From assembly GCA_039683095.1 (NCBI GenBank), contig JBDKSB010000012.1, positions 280,293-344,292 of the forward strand: 64,000 nt of DNA. The letters are read 5' to 3'. The notes beneath the pieces are model-generated. The model had not been told where the DNA came from and did no database searches. It saw only the letters and a program-made list of their open reading frames with translations. A program made the position numbers and the translations under genes. Positions 31,783-39,029 of this stretch are shown here, one piece after another. Numbering within the stretch: the stretch's first letter is position 1; every line of letters starts with the position of its first letter. Source of the stretch: Acidobacteriota bacterium. Its GTDB lineage: Bacteria > Acidobacteriota > Aminicenantia > Aminicenantales > Saccharicenantaceae.

Positions 31783-32430
31783 ATGAATGAACATTTTGAC
31801 GAAAACAGTCCGGTATTGTTCATGACCACGTTTGAGAACAATAGCGAACTGCCATGGCAGATTTGCGAGGACGGCGACGCGTTGTTCCAGGTCCAGCCGG
31901 GCAAGATCGCTCGTTTGGAATCCTGGAAGCCGACGACCAACTGGGCCAGGTGGTCCAAAGTCGTCCGTGGAAAGGACCTGAGGTTGACGTTGACCGAAAA
32001 CCCGGCTTGGACGAATCCTTGGCTGAACCAGCATTACTGCTTGGAACTGGAGAACTGGGCCGGGGCACCTGTGGAATCCATCCGGGTCTATCAGCCAACG
32101 CCCATCCGCACCTCAGCGGCTGACTATGTCGATGTCCTGCTTGATGTGCCCCGCATCATCCCGCTGAACATCTGGGACGAATTGATCCGGTACAAGAAGA
32201 TCATTTGGAAGATAGCTCCTGTCAAAATCCGCATCACGGGCACCAACTACGTCCGAACTGAGGATCGCCCGATCAAAGAATGCGTCCCGAGAGATAAGTC
32301 GGACCTGAAGAACGTCCTGAAAGAGCGCCAGCGACTAGAGGTCGATGCTCTGAAGGAGCGCCAGGAGAAGATGGAAGAGGAGCGTGAGGCCCTGACGAAG
32401 AAGCTCGAACAAGACCTGCTCGGAGCCTAG
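31783..32430 (+). CDS. Hypothetical protein before terminase, 215 residues
   Basis: A 215-residue protein. The first about 165 residues are beta-rich with many tryptophans (SWKPTTNWARWSKVV, NPWLNQHYCLELENWAG), and the last about 50 form a long charged coiled coil (KSDLKNVLKERQRLEVDALKERQEKMEEEREALTKKLEQDL). The ATG at 31,783 follows GGGAGAAAGAAG; an ATG at 31,711 overlaps the RRM gene and has no site. Position directly before terL could suit a small-terminase or adaptor role, but the fold is not the usual one. Confidence 0.65.
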   Translation: MNEHFDENSPVLFMTTFENNSELPWQICEDGDALFQVQPGKIARLESWKPTTNWARWSKVVRGKDLRLTLTENPAWTNPWLNQHYCLELENWAGAPVESIRVYQPTPIRTSAADYVDVLLDVPRIIPLNIWDELIRYKKIIWKIAPVKIRITGTNYVRTEDRPIKECVPRDKSDLKNVLKERQRLEVDALKERQEKMEEEREALTKKLEQDLLGA

Positions 32431-32432
32431 TC

Positions 32433-33980
32433 GTGTCCATCGTTGAGGTGATGCTGGACCAGGACCTGTTCGGCTCTTACTTCCCGGAGCCGGAGACCTG
32501 GGTCAACTGGATGGCCTTTCTCGACGTGTTTGAGGGCCAGGACCTGACCCCTGCCCAGTTGGAGGCCTATCAGAAATTCACCGGGCGGACCAAGTATGAG
32601 CCGGGCTCTCCGTTCGATACCGCCTACGTCATTTCCGGCAGAAGATCAGGGAAGTCGAGGATTGCCAGCGTTGTGGCTGTCTACTTGGCCCTCTTCTCTG
32701 GCCTCCACGAAAAACTGTCACCGGGTGAGACGGGCTGGGTCCTGATCATCGCTGGAAAGAAAGAACAAGCGCAGGCCATCTTCGGCTATGTTAAGGCGCT
32801 CGCGCAGAAGTTCAAGAAGGACATCATAAAAGAGAACGCCGATGAGGTCTGGTTCGCCAACGGGACGGCGATCAAAGTGACCGCTGGCACTTGGCGTGGT
32901 GTCCGTGGCGCGACTGTCCTGGGCTGTCTCGTAGACGAGCTGGCATTCCTCCGCTCAGATGAGGAGCGATGGACCGCGAATCCCGCTGAGGAATTATTGC
33001 GAGCGATTCGCCCGGCGATTGTGAAGCACGGAAAGTTGCTGGCGATCAGCACCGTTTATGCCGCCCGAGGCCCACTTTATGCGGCGTGGAAGAAGAACTG
33101 GGGCCGAGACAGCAAGACGTTGGTCTGGCTGGCCACAACGCCGGACATGAACCCAACCTTTAATCAAGCCAAGATCGACGAGGAGATGGAGGAAGATCGA
33201 GCCAACGCCCTGTCGGAATACTATTCACAATGGCGCGAGGACCTGCAGACGCTCATCGAATCGTCGCTCGTGCGGGCCTGTATGATGAAGGAGGAGATGC
33301 CCCCGGTGCCTGGTTTGCGCTATACCGCGTTCCTGGACCTCAGCGGCAACAAATCGGACAGTCATGCCTTAGCGATTTGCCACAAGGAAAAGGACCTGGT
33401 CGTGTTGGACACGTTCCTAGAGATCGAGCCGGGACGTGGCACTGTGGATGCCGTTGTAACGGAGTTCAGCAAATTGGCAAAGGTTTTCGGTGTCCGAGAG
33501 ATCTCTGCGGATGCGTTCGGCGCGGAATGGGCGAGTGAACCGTTCCGTCGAGCCGGTGTTCCCTTGATCAAGAGCCTGATGCCCGCCTCAAACATCTTCC
33601 TGAACGCGGCCCAGTTGATCAGGAGTGGAAAGGTGGCCCTGGTGTTCTCGGAAAGGGTCTTGTCACAATTCATGTGCTTGGACAGGAGACCTGGACCGGG
33701 CGGTGTTGACGTGGTGCAGAAGGTGCCCGGCAGTCATGTGGACCTCGTGAACGCGATCTGCGGCGCTGTGGTTACGGCGTCATTGGAAGTCGTCCGGGTC
33801 CCGGCTCTGCCCGTCATTGGGCATCATCAGGCCGATCGCTACCTCAGCAAGCCGATCAAAGATGCCCGCAGGCGGGAGGAGGTCCAGAGGAACTGTGAAG
33901 ACGAGATGGACGACTTCATGCACCAGGACGGCCACGCGACCCGAGTCGGCCAGGGCATTCCCAGGAAGTGGTGGCAGTAA
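32433..33980 (+). CDS. terL: Phage terminase large subunit
   Basis: A 515-residue packaging ATPase/nuclease. Walker A SGRRSGKSR is at about 68-76 and Walker B GCLVDELAFL near 164-173. The C-terminal RNase H-like nuclease has Asp302 (FLDLSGNKSDS), Asp360 (ISADAFGAEW) and Asp437 (SHVDLVNA). It pumps DNA into preformed capsids and cuts it at the ends. The start is GTG, two bases after the preceding stop codon, with CGGAG in front. It overlaps the next gene (TAATG). All key residues are intact, so it should be functional. No portal gene follows, which is unusual for terL. Confidence 0.93.
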   Translation: MSIVEVMLDQDLFGSYFPEPETWVNWMAFLDVFEGQDLTPAQLEAYQKFTGRTKYEPGSPFDTAYVISGRRSGKSRIASVVAVYLALFSGLHEKLSPGETGWVLIIAGKKEQAQAIFGYVKALAQKFKKDIIKENADEVWFANGTAIKVTAGTWRGVRGATVLGCLVDELAFLRSDEERWTANPAEELLRAIRPAIVKHGKLLAISTVYAARGPLYAAWKKNWGRDSKTLVWLATTPDMNPTFNQAKIDEEMEEDRANALSEYYSQWREDLQTLIESSLVRACMMKEEMPPVPGLRYTAFLDLSGNKSDSHALAICHKEKDLVVLDTFLEIEPGRGTVDAVVTEFSKLAKVFGVREISADAFGAEWASEPFRRAGVPLIKSLMPASNIFLNAAQLIRSGKVALVFSERVLSQFMCLDRRPGPGGVDVVQKVPGSHVDLVNAICGAVVTASLEVVRVPALPVIGHHQADRYLSKPIKDARRREEVQRNCEDEMDDFMHQDGHATRVGQGIPRKWWQ

Positions 33981-34342
33981 TGAGAAAGCCTCAACCAGGA
34001 CGCCGAGCACATGGGAGGAAAACGCCCAGCAACGGGCGCTCAGGGGGAGAACTCCCTGTCCATGGGCTAGAGGATGGTTTCTCGGCTTCGGAGCTTTTGC
34101 GTGAGCTTGAGAAAGGCCTTGATAACGAGATTTATTCCGAGGTTGAACTACCTCCCGTCACGCCCCACGAGCCGGTTGCGGAGGTCCATAGAAAGGCTCA
34201 GGAGTTCCTGCGCCACAACGCCAGGCTGATCCTGCCGGCCTGCGCCGATTGCCAGCGCGAGTGCAAGCTCATGGCACCTGCGGGAGCGGAAATCACGCTT
34301 ATTTGTAAAGATTGGGTTCCTAATAATACTCTTTGCCTTTAG
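33980..34342 (+). CDS. Hypothetical protein with a zinc-like Cys cluster, 120 residues
   Basis: A 120-residue protein whose ATG overlaps the terL stop codon. The first 40 residues are basic and Gly/Ser-rich; the C-terminal part holds LPACADCQRECKLM and a later cysteine, a possible zinc site. No family is recognised. Coupling to terL suggests a packaging or excision partner, but this is inference. Confidence 0.6.
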   Translation: MRKPQPGRRAHGRKTPSNGRSGGELPVHGLEDGFSASELLRELEKGLDNEIYSEVELPPVTPHEPVAEVHRKAQEFLRHNARLILPACADCQRECKLMAPAGAEITLICKDWVPNNTLCL

Positions 34343-34362
34343 GACTGGTTATGCCTTATAAT
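34333..34362 (+). promoter_or_regulatory. Promoter of the serine recombinase
   Basis: TTGCCT (34,333-34,338), 18-bp spacer, TATAAT (34,357-34,362). It lies partly inside the previous gene. A GAGGAG follows 11 bases before the ATG. Confidence 0.55.
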
Positions 34363-34385
34363 GATCATGAGGAGTACTCAGGCCT

Positions 34386-36032
34386 ATGAACAAGATGGCT
34401 GAGGACAGGCGGGCAGTCGCGTATATCCGCGTTTCGACCAAGCCCCAGGATCAGTATTCCCCTGAGGTCCAAAAGGACAAGTGTCGGGCCTATGCTGATC
34501 GTCTTGAGGTCAATCTCAAGATCGTTAAGCCGTTTGAGGAAGCCCGTTCGGGCTGGAAGGCCAACGCCCGAGTCGAGTTCTACAAGATGTTGGAGTTCAT
34601 AGAGCAGGAGAAGATTCCGAATCTGATCTATGCCTACCCCGACAGGCTCTCGCGCAATACAGAGGATTACGTCAAGCTGAAGGCGACCAACGTCAAGTTA
34701 CATAACGCCAACACAGGCATCTCCTTCTCCCCTAATAACCCTGACGACTTCGAGCAGATTGCCGCCTTCGAGTATGATCAGGTGGATTCCAAGAAACGAT
34801 CTCATCAGATCAGCAAGGGCGTCCGCGACGGCTATGCCAAGATCGTGGAGAAGGGCAAGTTCCCGCATGCCGTCCCTCTTGGCTATGACCCTGACTGGAA
34901 ATACGTCAATGGCAAGCTGGTGAAGCGAATCGTCATTGACCCGGTCCGAGGACCGCTGATTCAGCAGATGTTCCGGCTCTTTGCCACGGGCACCTACACC
35001 AGGAAGACAATCGCGGCGAAGATAAGGGACCTGGGCCTGCGGTCCAGGAAAGGGAACATCATCGCCGTCTCACAGATCGAGAAGTACCTGAAGGACGTAA
35101 AATACACCGGCCAACAGTTCCGGTGGAAGGGCGGTGAGGCTCAGGAGTGGCATGACGACTGCCCGCCCTTGATCAGCACGGCGCTATTCAATGAAGTCCA
35201 GGCCGTCTTTGAAGCCAAGAGCCGCCCGAGATGCCGGGGCGGTCATGACTATCCTCTCAAAGGACTGATAACCTGCGGACTCTGCGGCTCTCCCTACATA
35301 GAGGAGGACCACGAGCGCCACTACTTCCGGTGCACTTACCAGAGGCAGGCGTGTAACAAGCTCGGCTCGCCTCGGCTCAAAGGCTCTGAACTCGATCTGC
35401 TCTTGGAGACGGCCATTGGCATGATCGACTTTGAGCAGAGCGTCTACGAATGGCTCAAGGGCGAGGTCGAGGAGACATACCGGCTGAACCGGGAGACGGA
35501 GGCCGTCGAGAAGAAGCGCCTCACTGCCGAAAAGGATTCCATAGAGGAAGAACGGTCCAGGGCTCTCCAGGCCTTCACGAAGGGCATCACTACCGACGAG
35601 GGCCTTGTCCGGGAGGAGATCAACCGCCTAACCGACAGGAAGGCCAGGATTGAGGCTCGCCTGAAGGAGCTTGACGCCGGCGAGGACATGATCATTCAAA
35701 ACTCGCTGGATACATTAGGAATCCTCAAGGACTTTAAGAATCAATATCTTAGCGCAGACCCTGAAAAAAGGCGGCGAATGCACGTTCTTCTATTTAGGAA
35801 GGTCGCCGTCCACCCGTTGAAGCAGTCAAGGAAGGAGCTTCTGGCCGACCCGAAGCGAGCATTGCTTCTCGGCGAATATCCTCTGGACATCGAGTGGAAT
35901 GAACCGTTTGACTGGCTCTTTGAGGGCAAGTCCATCCGGGAACTTGGCCGGTTGGCAGATGAGGCCGTGACCGAGGACATGATGCTCGGCTGGATGAAGA
36001 AATCCGAGGAAAAAGGAATGTGGCGTGCCTGA
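34386..36032 (+). CDS. Large serine recombinase (integrase)
   Basis: A 548-residue large serine recombinase. The resolvase domain has the nucleophile Ser17 in YIRVSTKPQ and the PDRLSRNTEDY block. The recombinase domain (GVRDGYAKIVEKGKFPHAVPLGY) and a zinc ribbon (CGLCGSPY ... YFRCTYQRQACN) follow, then a long coiled coil typical of these integrases. Its last four codons and stop lie inside the attR repeat and the CCA end of the tRNA, so integration supplies the gene's 3' end. It is the most likely integrase of the element. Confidence 0.95.
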   Translation: MNKMAEDRRAVAYIRVSTKPQDQYSPEVQKDKCRAYADRLEVNLKIVKPFEEARSGWKANARVEFYKMLEFIEQEKIPNLIYAYPDRLSRNTEDYVKLKATNVKLHNANTGISFSPNNPDDFEQIAAFEYDQVDSKKRSHQISKGVRDGYAKIVEKGKFPHAVPLGYDPDWKYVNGKLVKRIVIDPVRGPLIQQMFRLFATGTYTRKTIAAKIRDLGLRSRKGNIIAVSQIEKYLKDVKYTGQQFRWKGGEAQEWHDDCPPLISTALFNEVQAVFEAKSRPRCRGGHDYPLKGLITCGLCGSPYIEEDHERHYFRCTYQRQACNKLGSPRLKGSELDLLLETAIGMIDFEQSVYEWLKGEVEETYRLNRETEAVEKKRLTAEKDSIEEERSRALQAFTKGITTDEGLVREEINRLTDRKARIEARLKELDAGEDMIIQNSLDTLGILKDFKNQYLSADPEKRRRMHVLLFRKVAVHPLKQSRKELLADPKRALLLGEYPLDIEWNEPFDWLFEGKSIRELGRLADEAVTEDMMLGWMKKSEEKGMWRA

Positions 36033-36065
36033 GAGGATTCGAACCTCCGACCTTTGGATCCGGAG
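36021..36065. repeat. attR: 3' part of tRNA-Arg shared with attL
   Basis: 45 bp, one mismatch to attL at 17,653-17,697. It runs from the CCA end to the first base of the anticodon loop. Identity stops exactly there, which is the anticodon-loop type of tRNA attachment site. Confidence 0.9.
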
Positions 36066-36097
36066 TCCAACGCTCTATCCAGCTGAGCTACAGGCAC
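36021..36097 (-). tRNA. tRNA-Arg (anticodon CCG)
   Basis: Minus strand, 77 nt with encoded CCA. The acceptor stem GTGCCTG/CAGGCAC, D-arm GCTC/GAGC, anticodon stem TTGGA/TCCAA with loop CTCCGGA (anticodon CCG, reads CGG), T-arm GGAGG-TTCGAAT-CCTCT and discriminator G all fit. The recombinase stop codon lies on the opposite strand inside the acceptor region. Confidence 0.95.
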
Positions 36098-36257
36098 GCA
36101 GGCCGGAAAAAAGCCTCTCAGTTATAGCCGAAACCGGCCGAAAACGCAAACCGCACGCCGCGCGCAACGGCCCCTCGCCGCGCCGGGTTTACCTTTCCGG
36201 GATGAAATGTGGAATAATGGCCTCCAACGGGAATAGAAGGCAGGGGTGGCGCATCTA

Positions 36258-36911
36258 ATGAGTGTCGGGGCAGGCCGGGGAAAAAGGCCGATCCGACACG
36301 AGGCCGACTCCGAAAGTCGAAGGACAATGGAAATCGCCGTTCCCCGGCCGGCCCTGGCCCAAGACGCCGCGGAAGAAAGCGGCCTGCTCGCCCGCCTCAG
36401 GGACGGGGACGAGGCCGCCTGCCGCGAGCTCATCCGGAGATACGAGGGCCAAGTGGCGGCGACGGTGACGGGCATCCTGGGACGAGGGCCGGACATCGAC
36501 GATATCGGCCAGGAGACCTTCATCCAGTTCTTCAGGTCTCTGCCCCGCTTCCGGGGCGAGTCGACGATCCGGACCTACCTGACCCGCATCGCCATCAACC
36601 TCTCCCTGAACGAGCTCCGGAGGCGGCGGAAATTCGACCGCTTCCAAAGGGTCGAACCGGACCAAGGCGAAGCCGACGTCCTCCCGGCGCCCGACCGGTC
36701 CGGCGCGGAGGAAGCCCGGTTCGACGTCCGGCAGGGATTGGAGAAGCTGGAGCCGAGGTACAGGGCGGTCATCGTCCTGCGGCTCGTCGAAGGCTTCTCG
36801 ACCAGGGAAACGGCCAAGATCCTGGGCCTGCCGCAGGGCACGGTCCTGTCTCGGCTGGCCCGGGGCCAGGGCAGGCTCAAGGCCCTCCTGGAGGGCAAGG
36901 GCCCGGCCTGA
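36258..36911 (+). CDS. ECF-type RNA polymerase sigma factor
   Basis: A sigma-70-family ECF factor. Region 2 (LLARLRDGDEAACRELIRRYEGQVAATVTGILGRGPDIDDIGQETFIQFFRSLPRFRGES) and region 4 (LEKLEPRYRAVIVLRLVEGFSTRETAKILGLPQGTVLSRLARGQGRLK) are complete, so it should bind core polymerase and its own promoters. The ATG at 36,258 gives 217 residues; an ATG at 36,327 (AAGGACA before it) would give 194 and is also plausible. It heads a run of four plus-strand genes whose second member looks like its membrane anti-sigma factor. Confidence 0.9.
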   Translation: MSVGAGRGKRPIRHEADSESRRTMEIAVPRPALAQDAAEESGLLARLRDGDEAACRELIRRYEGQVAATVTGILGRGPDIDDIGQETFIQFFRSLPRFRGESTIRTYLTRIAINLSLNELRRRRKFDRFQRVEPDQGEADVLPAPDRSGAEEARFDVRQGLEKLEPRYRAVIVLRLVEGFSTRETAKILGLPQGTVLSRLARGQGRLKALLEGKGPA

Positions 36912-36938
36912 GCACTTTATGACGTTGGAGCAGGGGTC

Positions 36939-37352
36939 ATGCGCAAGAAGATCTTGAAGCTGTTGTACCGGTCGTTCGACGCGCCGCTAGGGCGGAAGGC
37001 CCGCGAGCGGCTGGAACGGAGCTTGGCCGCCGACCCGGAGCTGCGGCGGACCCGGGAGGAGCTGCTGGCCCTCCGGCGGGACGCCGCCGCCGCCCGGACC
37101 GGCGCGTTCCGGCCCGGGTTCGCGGAGCGGACCCTGGCCCGGGCCCGCTCGGAAGGGCTGATCGGCTGCGCCGAACCTGGCCTGCTTCCGGTGTTCGCCG
37201 GCCTGGCCCGGCGGTTGGCCGTCGTGGGGCTCATCATGGTCATCGCCGCGGCCTCGTATCTCCTGATCAGCGGCGACCTCATCCCCCGGGACTCGGTCTA
37301 TTACGTCTCCAGCCTGTCGCTCGACCGGATCCTCGACCTGACGATCTTCTAG
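36939..37352 (+). CDS. Putative membrane anti-sigma factor
   Basis: A 137-residue protein next to the sigma gene. The N-terminal about 85 residues are charged and helical, followed by one transmembrane span (LAVVGLIMVIAAASYLLIS) and a short outer tail. The zinc-binding HxxxCxxC of ZAS anti-sigma factors is absent, so the role rests on gene order and topology. GGAGCAGGGG precedes the ATG, 27 bp after the sigma stop. Confidence 0.65.
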   Translation: MRKKILKLLYRSFDAPLGRKARERLERSLAADPELRRTREELLALRRDAAAARTGAFRPGFAERTLARARSEGLIGCAEPGLLPVFAGLARRLAVVGLIMVIAAASYLLISGDLIPRDSVYYVSSLSLDRILDLTIF

Positions 37353-37361
37353 GAAGCGCAC

Positions 37362-37976
37362 ATGAACACCAAGACCAAAGCCATTTTCGTTTTCATAGGC
37401 ATCTTCGTCGCCGGCGTGGCCGCCGGCGCCCTCTGCGATCACGCCATCGTCCAGGGGCGCATCCGGCACATCATCAGCCAGAGGGACGAAGGGCTGCTCG
37501 TGCCCTGGCGCCGGCCCGTGCTCGACCAGGTCTCCGGCGAGAAGCGGGCTGAGCTCGAGAAGATCTTCCGGGCCCACGGCAAGAACCTGGCCGCCATCCA
37601 CGACCGCACCCGCCAGGAGATCGACGCCGATTTCGAAGCGCTCTGGAAGGATATCGCCGCGGTCGTGCCGGCCGACGTGCTGGCCAAGCTCAAGGAGGAC
37701 ATGCCCCGGTTCCCGCCCCCGCCGCCCGGCATGGGACCCGGCAGGATCGGGCCCGGCGGGATCGGGCCCGACCGCAGAGGACCGGGCGGACCAGGCGGAC
37801 CCGGCAATCCGGGCGAGATGGGTCCCGGCGGACCCGGAGAACCCGGCCGGATGGGCCCGGACGGGCCCGGCGGACCAGCCGGCGGACCCGGCCAGACGCC
37901 TCCTCCCCCGCCGGCCAAGCCCGACGAGAAAAAACACGGGCCCGGGAATGCCGATCGCTTTCCCGGTGTCTATTGA
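37362..37976 (+). CDS. Periplasmic metal-sensor-like protein with collagen-like Gly/Pro tail
   Basis: A 204-residue protein. The leader or anchor AIFVFIGIFVAGVAAGALC is followed by a four-helix region (VSGEKRAELEKIFRAHGKNLAAIHDRTRQEIDADFEALWKDIAAVV), the pattern of CnrR/ZraP-like stress sensors. From about residue 116 the chain becomes Gly/Pro-rich with GPG-type repeats (RIGPGGIGPD, GGPGGPGNPGEMGPGGPGEPGRMGP). AGGAAG lies before the ATG. The tail is unusual for this family and could be a flexible or polymerising segment. Confidence 0.72.
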   Translation: MNTKTKAIFVFIGIFVAGVAAGALCDHAIVQGRIRHIISQRDEGLLVPWRRPVLDQVSGEKRAELEKIFRAHGKNLAAIHDRTRQEIDADFEALWKDIAAVVPADVLAKLKEDMPRFPPPPPGMGPGRIGPGGIGPDRRGPGGPGGPGNPGEMGPGGPGEPGRMGPDGPGGPAGGPGQTPPPPPAKPDEKKHGPGNADRFPGVY

Positions 37977-37988
37977 GGTGACTTCTAG

Positions 37989-38966
37989 ATGAGGCCCCTT
38001 TCCTTTCTTTCTCCTGTGATCGGGCCGGGGAAACCCGGCCTGATCTTTTTCCCTCTCCTGGCGGTCGTCCTCGCCTCGGCGGCGTGCGGCGGCCGCGTCT
38101 ATGTCGTGTCCAGCCTCGGCCCGCCGCACACGATCACGATCGACGGCGAGACGGGGGACTGGAACGGCGCGCTGTCCTACGTCGAGAAGAGCCATCTCTT
38201 CGTCGGCTTCGTCAACGACCGCGACACCCTCTATATCTGTCTGACCCAGGAGGAGGCCGAGGGACGGGGAGCCGGCGCGCCGATCGGCGGCCTGACCGTC
38301 TGGATCGACCCCAAGGGCGGCGACCAGAAGACCCTCGGCATCCGGCTGGCCCAGGCCGGAGGCCCCCCCGCCGGCGAAGTACCCGAAGGCGGGCCCGGAC
38401 AGGGCGGCCGGAGGCCGGAGGGCCGGCCCGGCCGGAAGACCGGCGACGAGAACGCCGAACAGGGTCCCGGCCAGGACAAGCCGGCGATGCCGCCTGGCGG
38501 CGCGATCGAGATCCTCGGCCCGAACGGCCGGACCCTCCAGAAGCTGTCCGCCGAGGAGGCGGCCGCCGCGGGCCTGGAGGTCAAGACCGGCCTCTCGTCC
38601 GGCTCGTTCGCCGTCGAGATCGGCATCCCCCTGCGGGCCGACGCCGGCCATCCCTACGCGGTCGGAGCGGAGCCGGACGCCGCCGTCGGGATCGGGTTCA
38701 TCTCGACCGGGCCCTCGCGGGGCGAGCGGCGGAACGGGCCGCCTGAAGGCGGGCCCGGCGGAGGCGGGGGGATGCCCGGCGCTGGCGGCGGCATTCCCGG
38801 GGGCATGGGCGGGATGCCGGGCGGCGCCGGCCCCGGCGGGATGGGCGGCATGCGCCCCGACATGAATCCCGACGTCCAGAAGGGCGGCGGCATCAAGGTC
38901 TGGACCCGCGTCAAGCTGGCCGGCTCGTTCCGGCCGCAGGCGTCGGGCGCGCTGGAGATCCTGTAA
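37989..38966 (+). CDS. Gly-rich lipoprotein with CBM9/DOMON-like domain
   Basis: A 325-residue lipoprotein (lipobox region VVLASAACGG). ITIDGETGDWNGALSYVEKSHLFVGFVNDRDTLYICLT is a carbohydrate-binding-type 9/DOMON-like beta sandwich. Two Gly/Pro-rich blocks (residues about 125-165 and 250-300, with GGMPGAGGGIPGGMGG) interrupt and follow the domain. GAGGTGA is seven bases upstream. It is the last gene of the sigma-factor operon and shares the Gly/Pro bias of its neighbour, so they may form one envelope structure. Ligand unknown. Confidence 0.7.
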   Translation: MRPLSFLSPVIGPGKPGLIFFPLLAVVLASAACGGRVYVVSSLGPPHTITIDGETGDWNGALSYVEKSHLFVGFVNDRDTLYICLTQEEAEGRGAGAPIGGLTVWIDPKGGDQKTLGIRLAQAGGPPAGEVPEGGPGQGGRRPEGRPGRKTGDENAEQGPGQDKPAMPPGGAIEILGPNGRTLQKLSAEEAAAAGLEVKTGLSSGSFAVEIGIPLRADAGHPYAVGAEPDAAVGIGFISTGPSRGERRNGPPEGGPGGGGGMPGAGGGIPGGMGGMPGGAGPGGMGGMRPDMNPDVQKGGGIKVWTRVKLAGSFRPQASGALEIL

Positions 38967-39029
38967 TCCGGGCGGCGCGCGACGCGGGCGCGCCCCGCGC
39001 CGCCGCCGGGCCTCAGGCCGTCGGCCAGC

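Larger units (their letters stand above)
17653..36065. mobile_element. Integrated phage-satellite-like element in tRNA-Arg(CCG), repeat unit 18,368 bp
   Basis: The boundaries are the 45-bp direct repeats of the tRNA 3' end; the intact tRNA lies at the right and the truncated copy at the left, the classic outcome of integration into a tRNA gene. A large serine recombinase sits against the right end. Inside are an AbiE pair, a RepA/DnaB-like helicase, a methyltransferase/nuclease pair, an iteron array, a tyrosine recombinase, a gp21-type prohead protease and a large terminase subunit. No portal, major capsid or tail gene is recognised. The DNA is less GC-rich than the flanks and has short overlapping phage-like genes. 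It could be a satellite, a packaged plasmid-like island or a reduced prophage. Confidence 0.88.
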
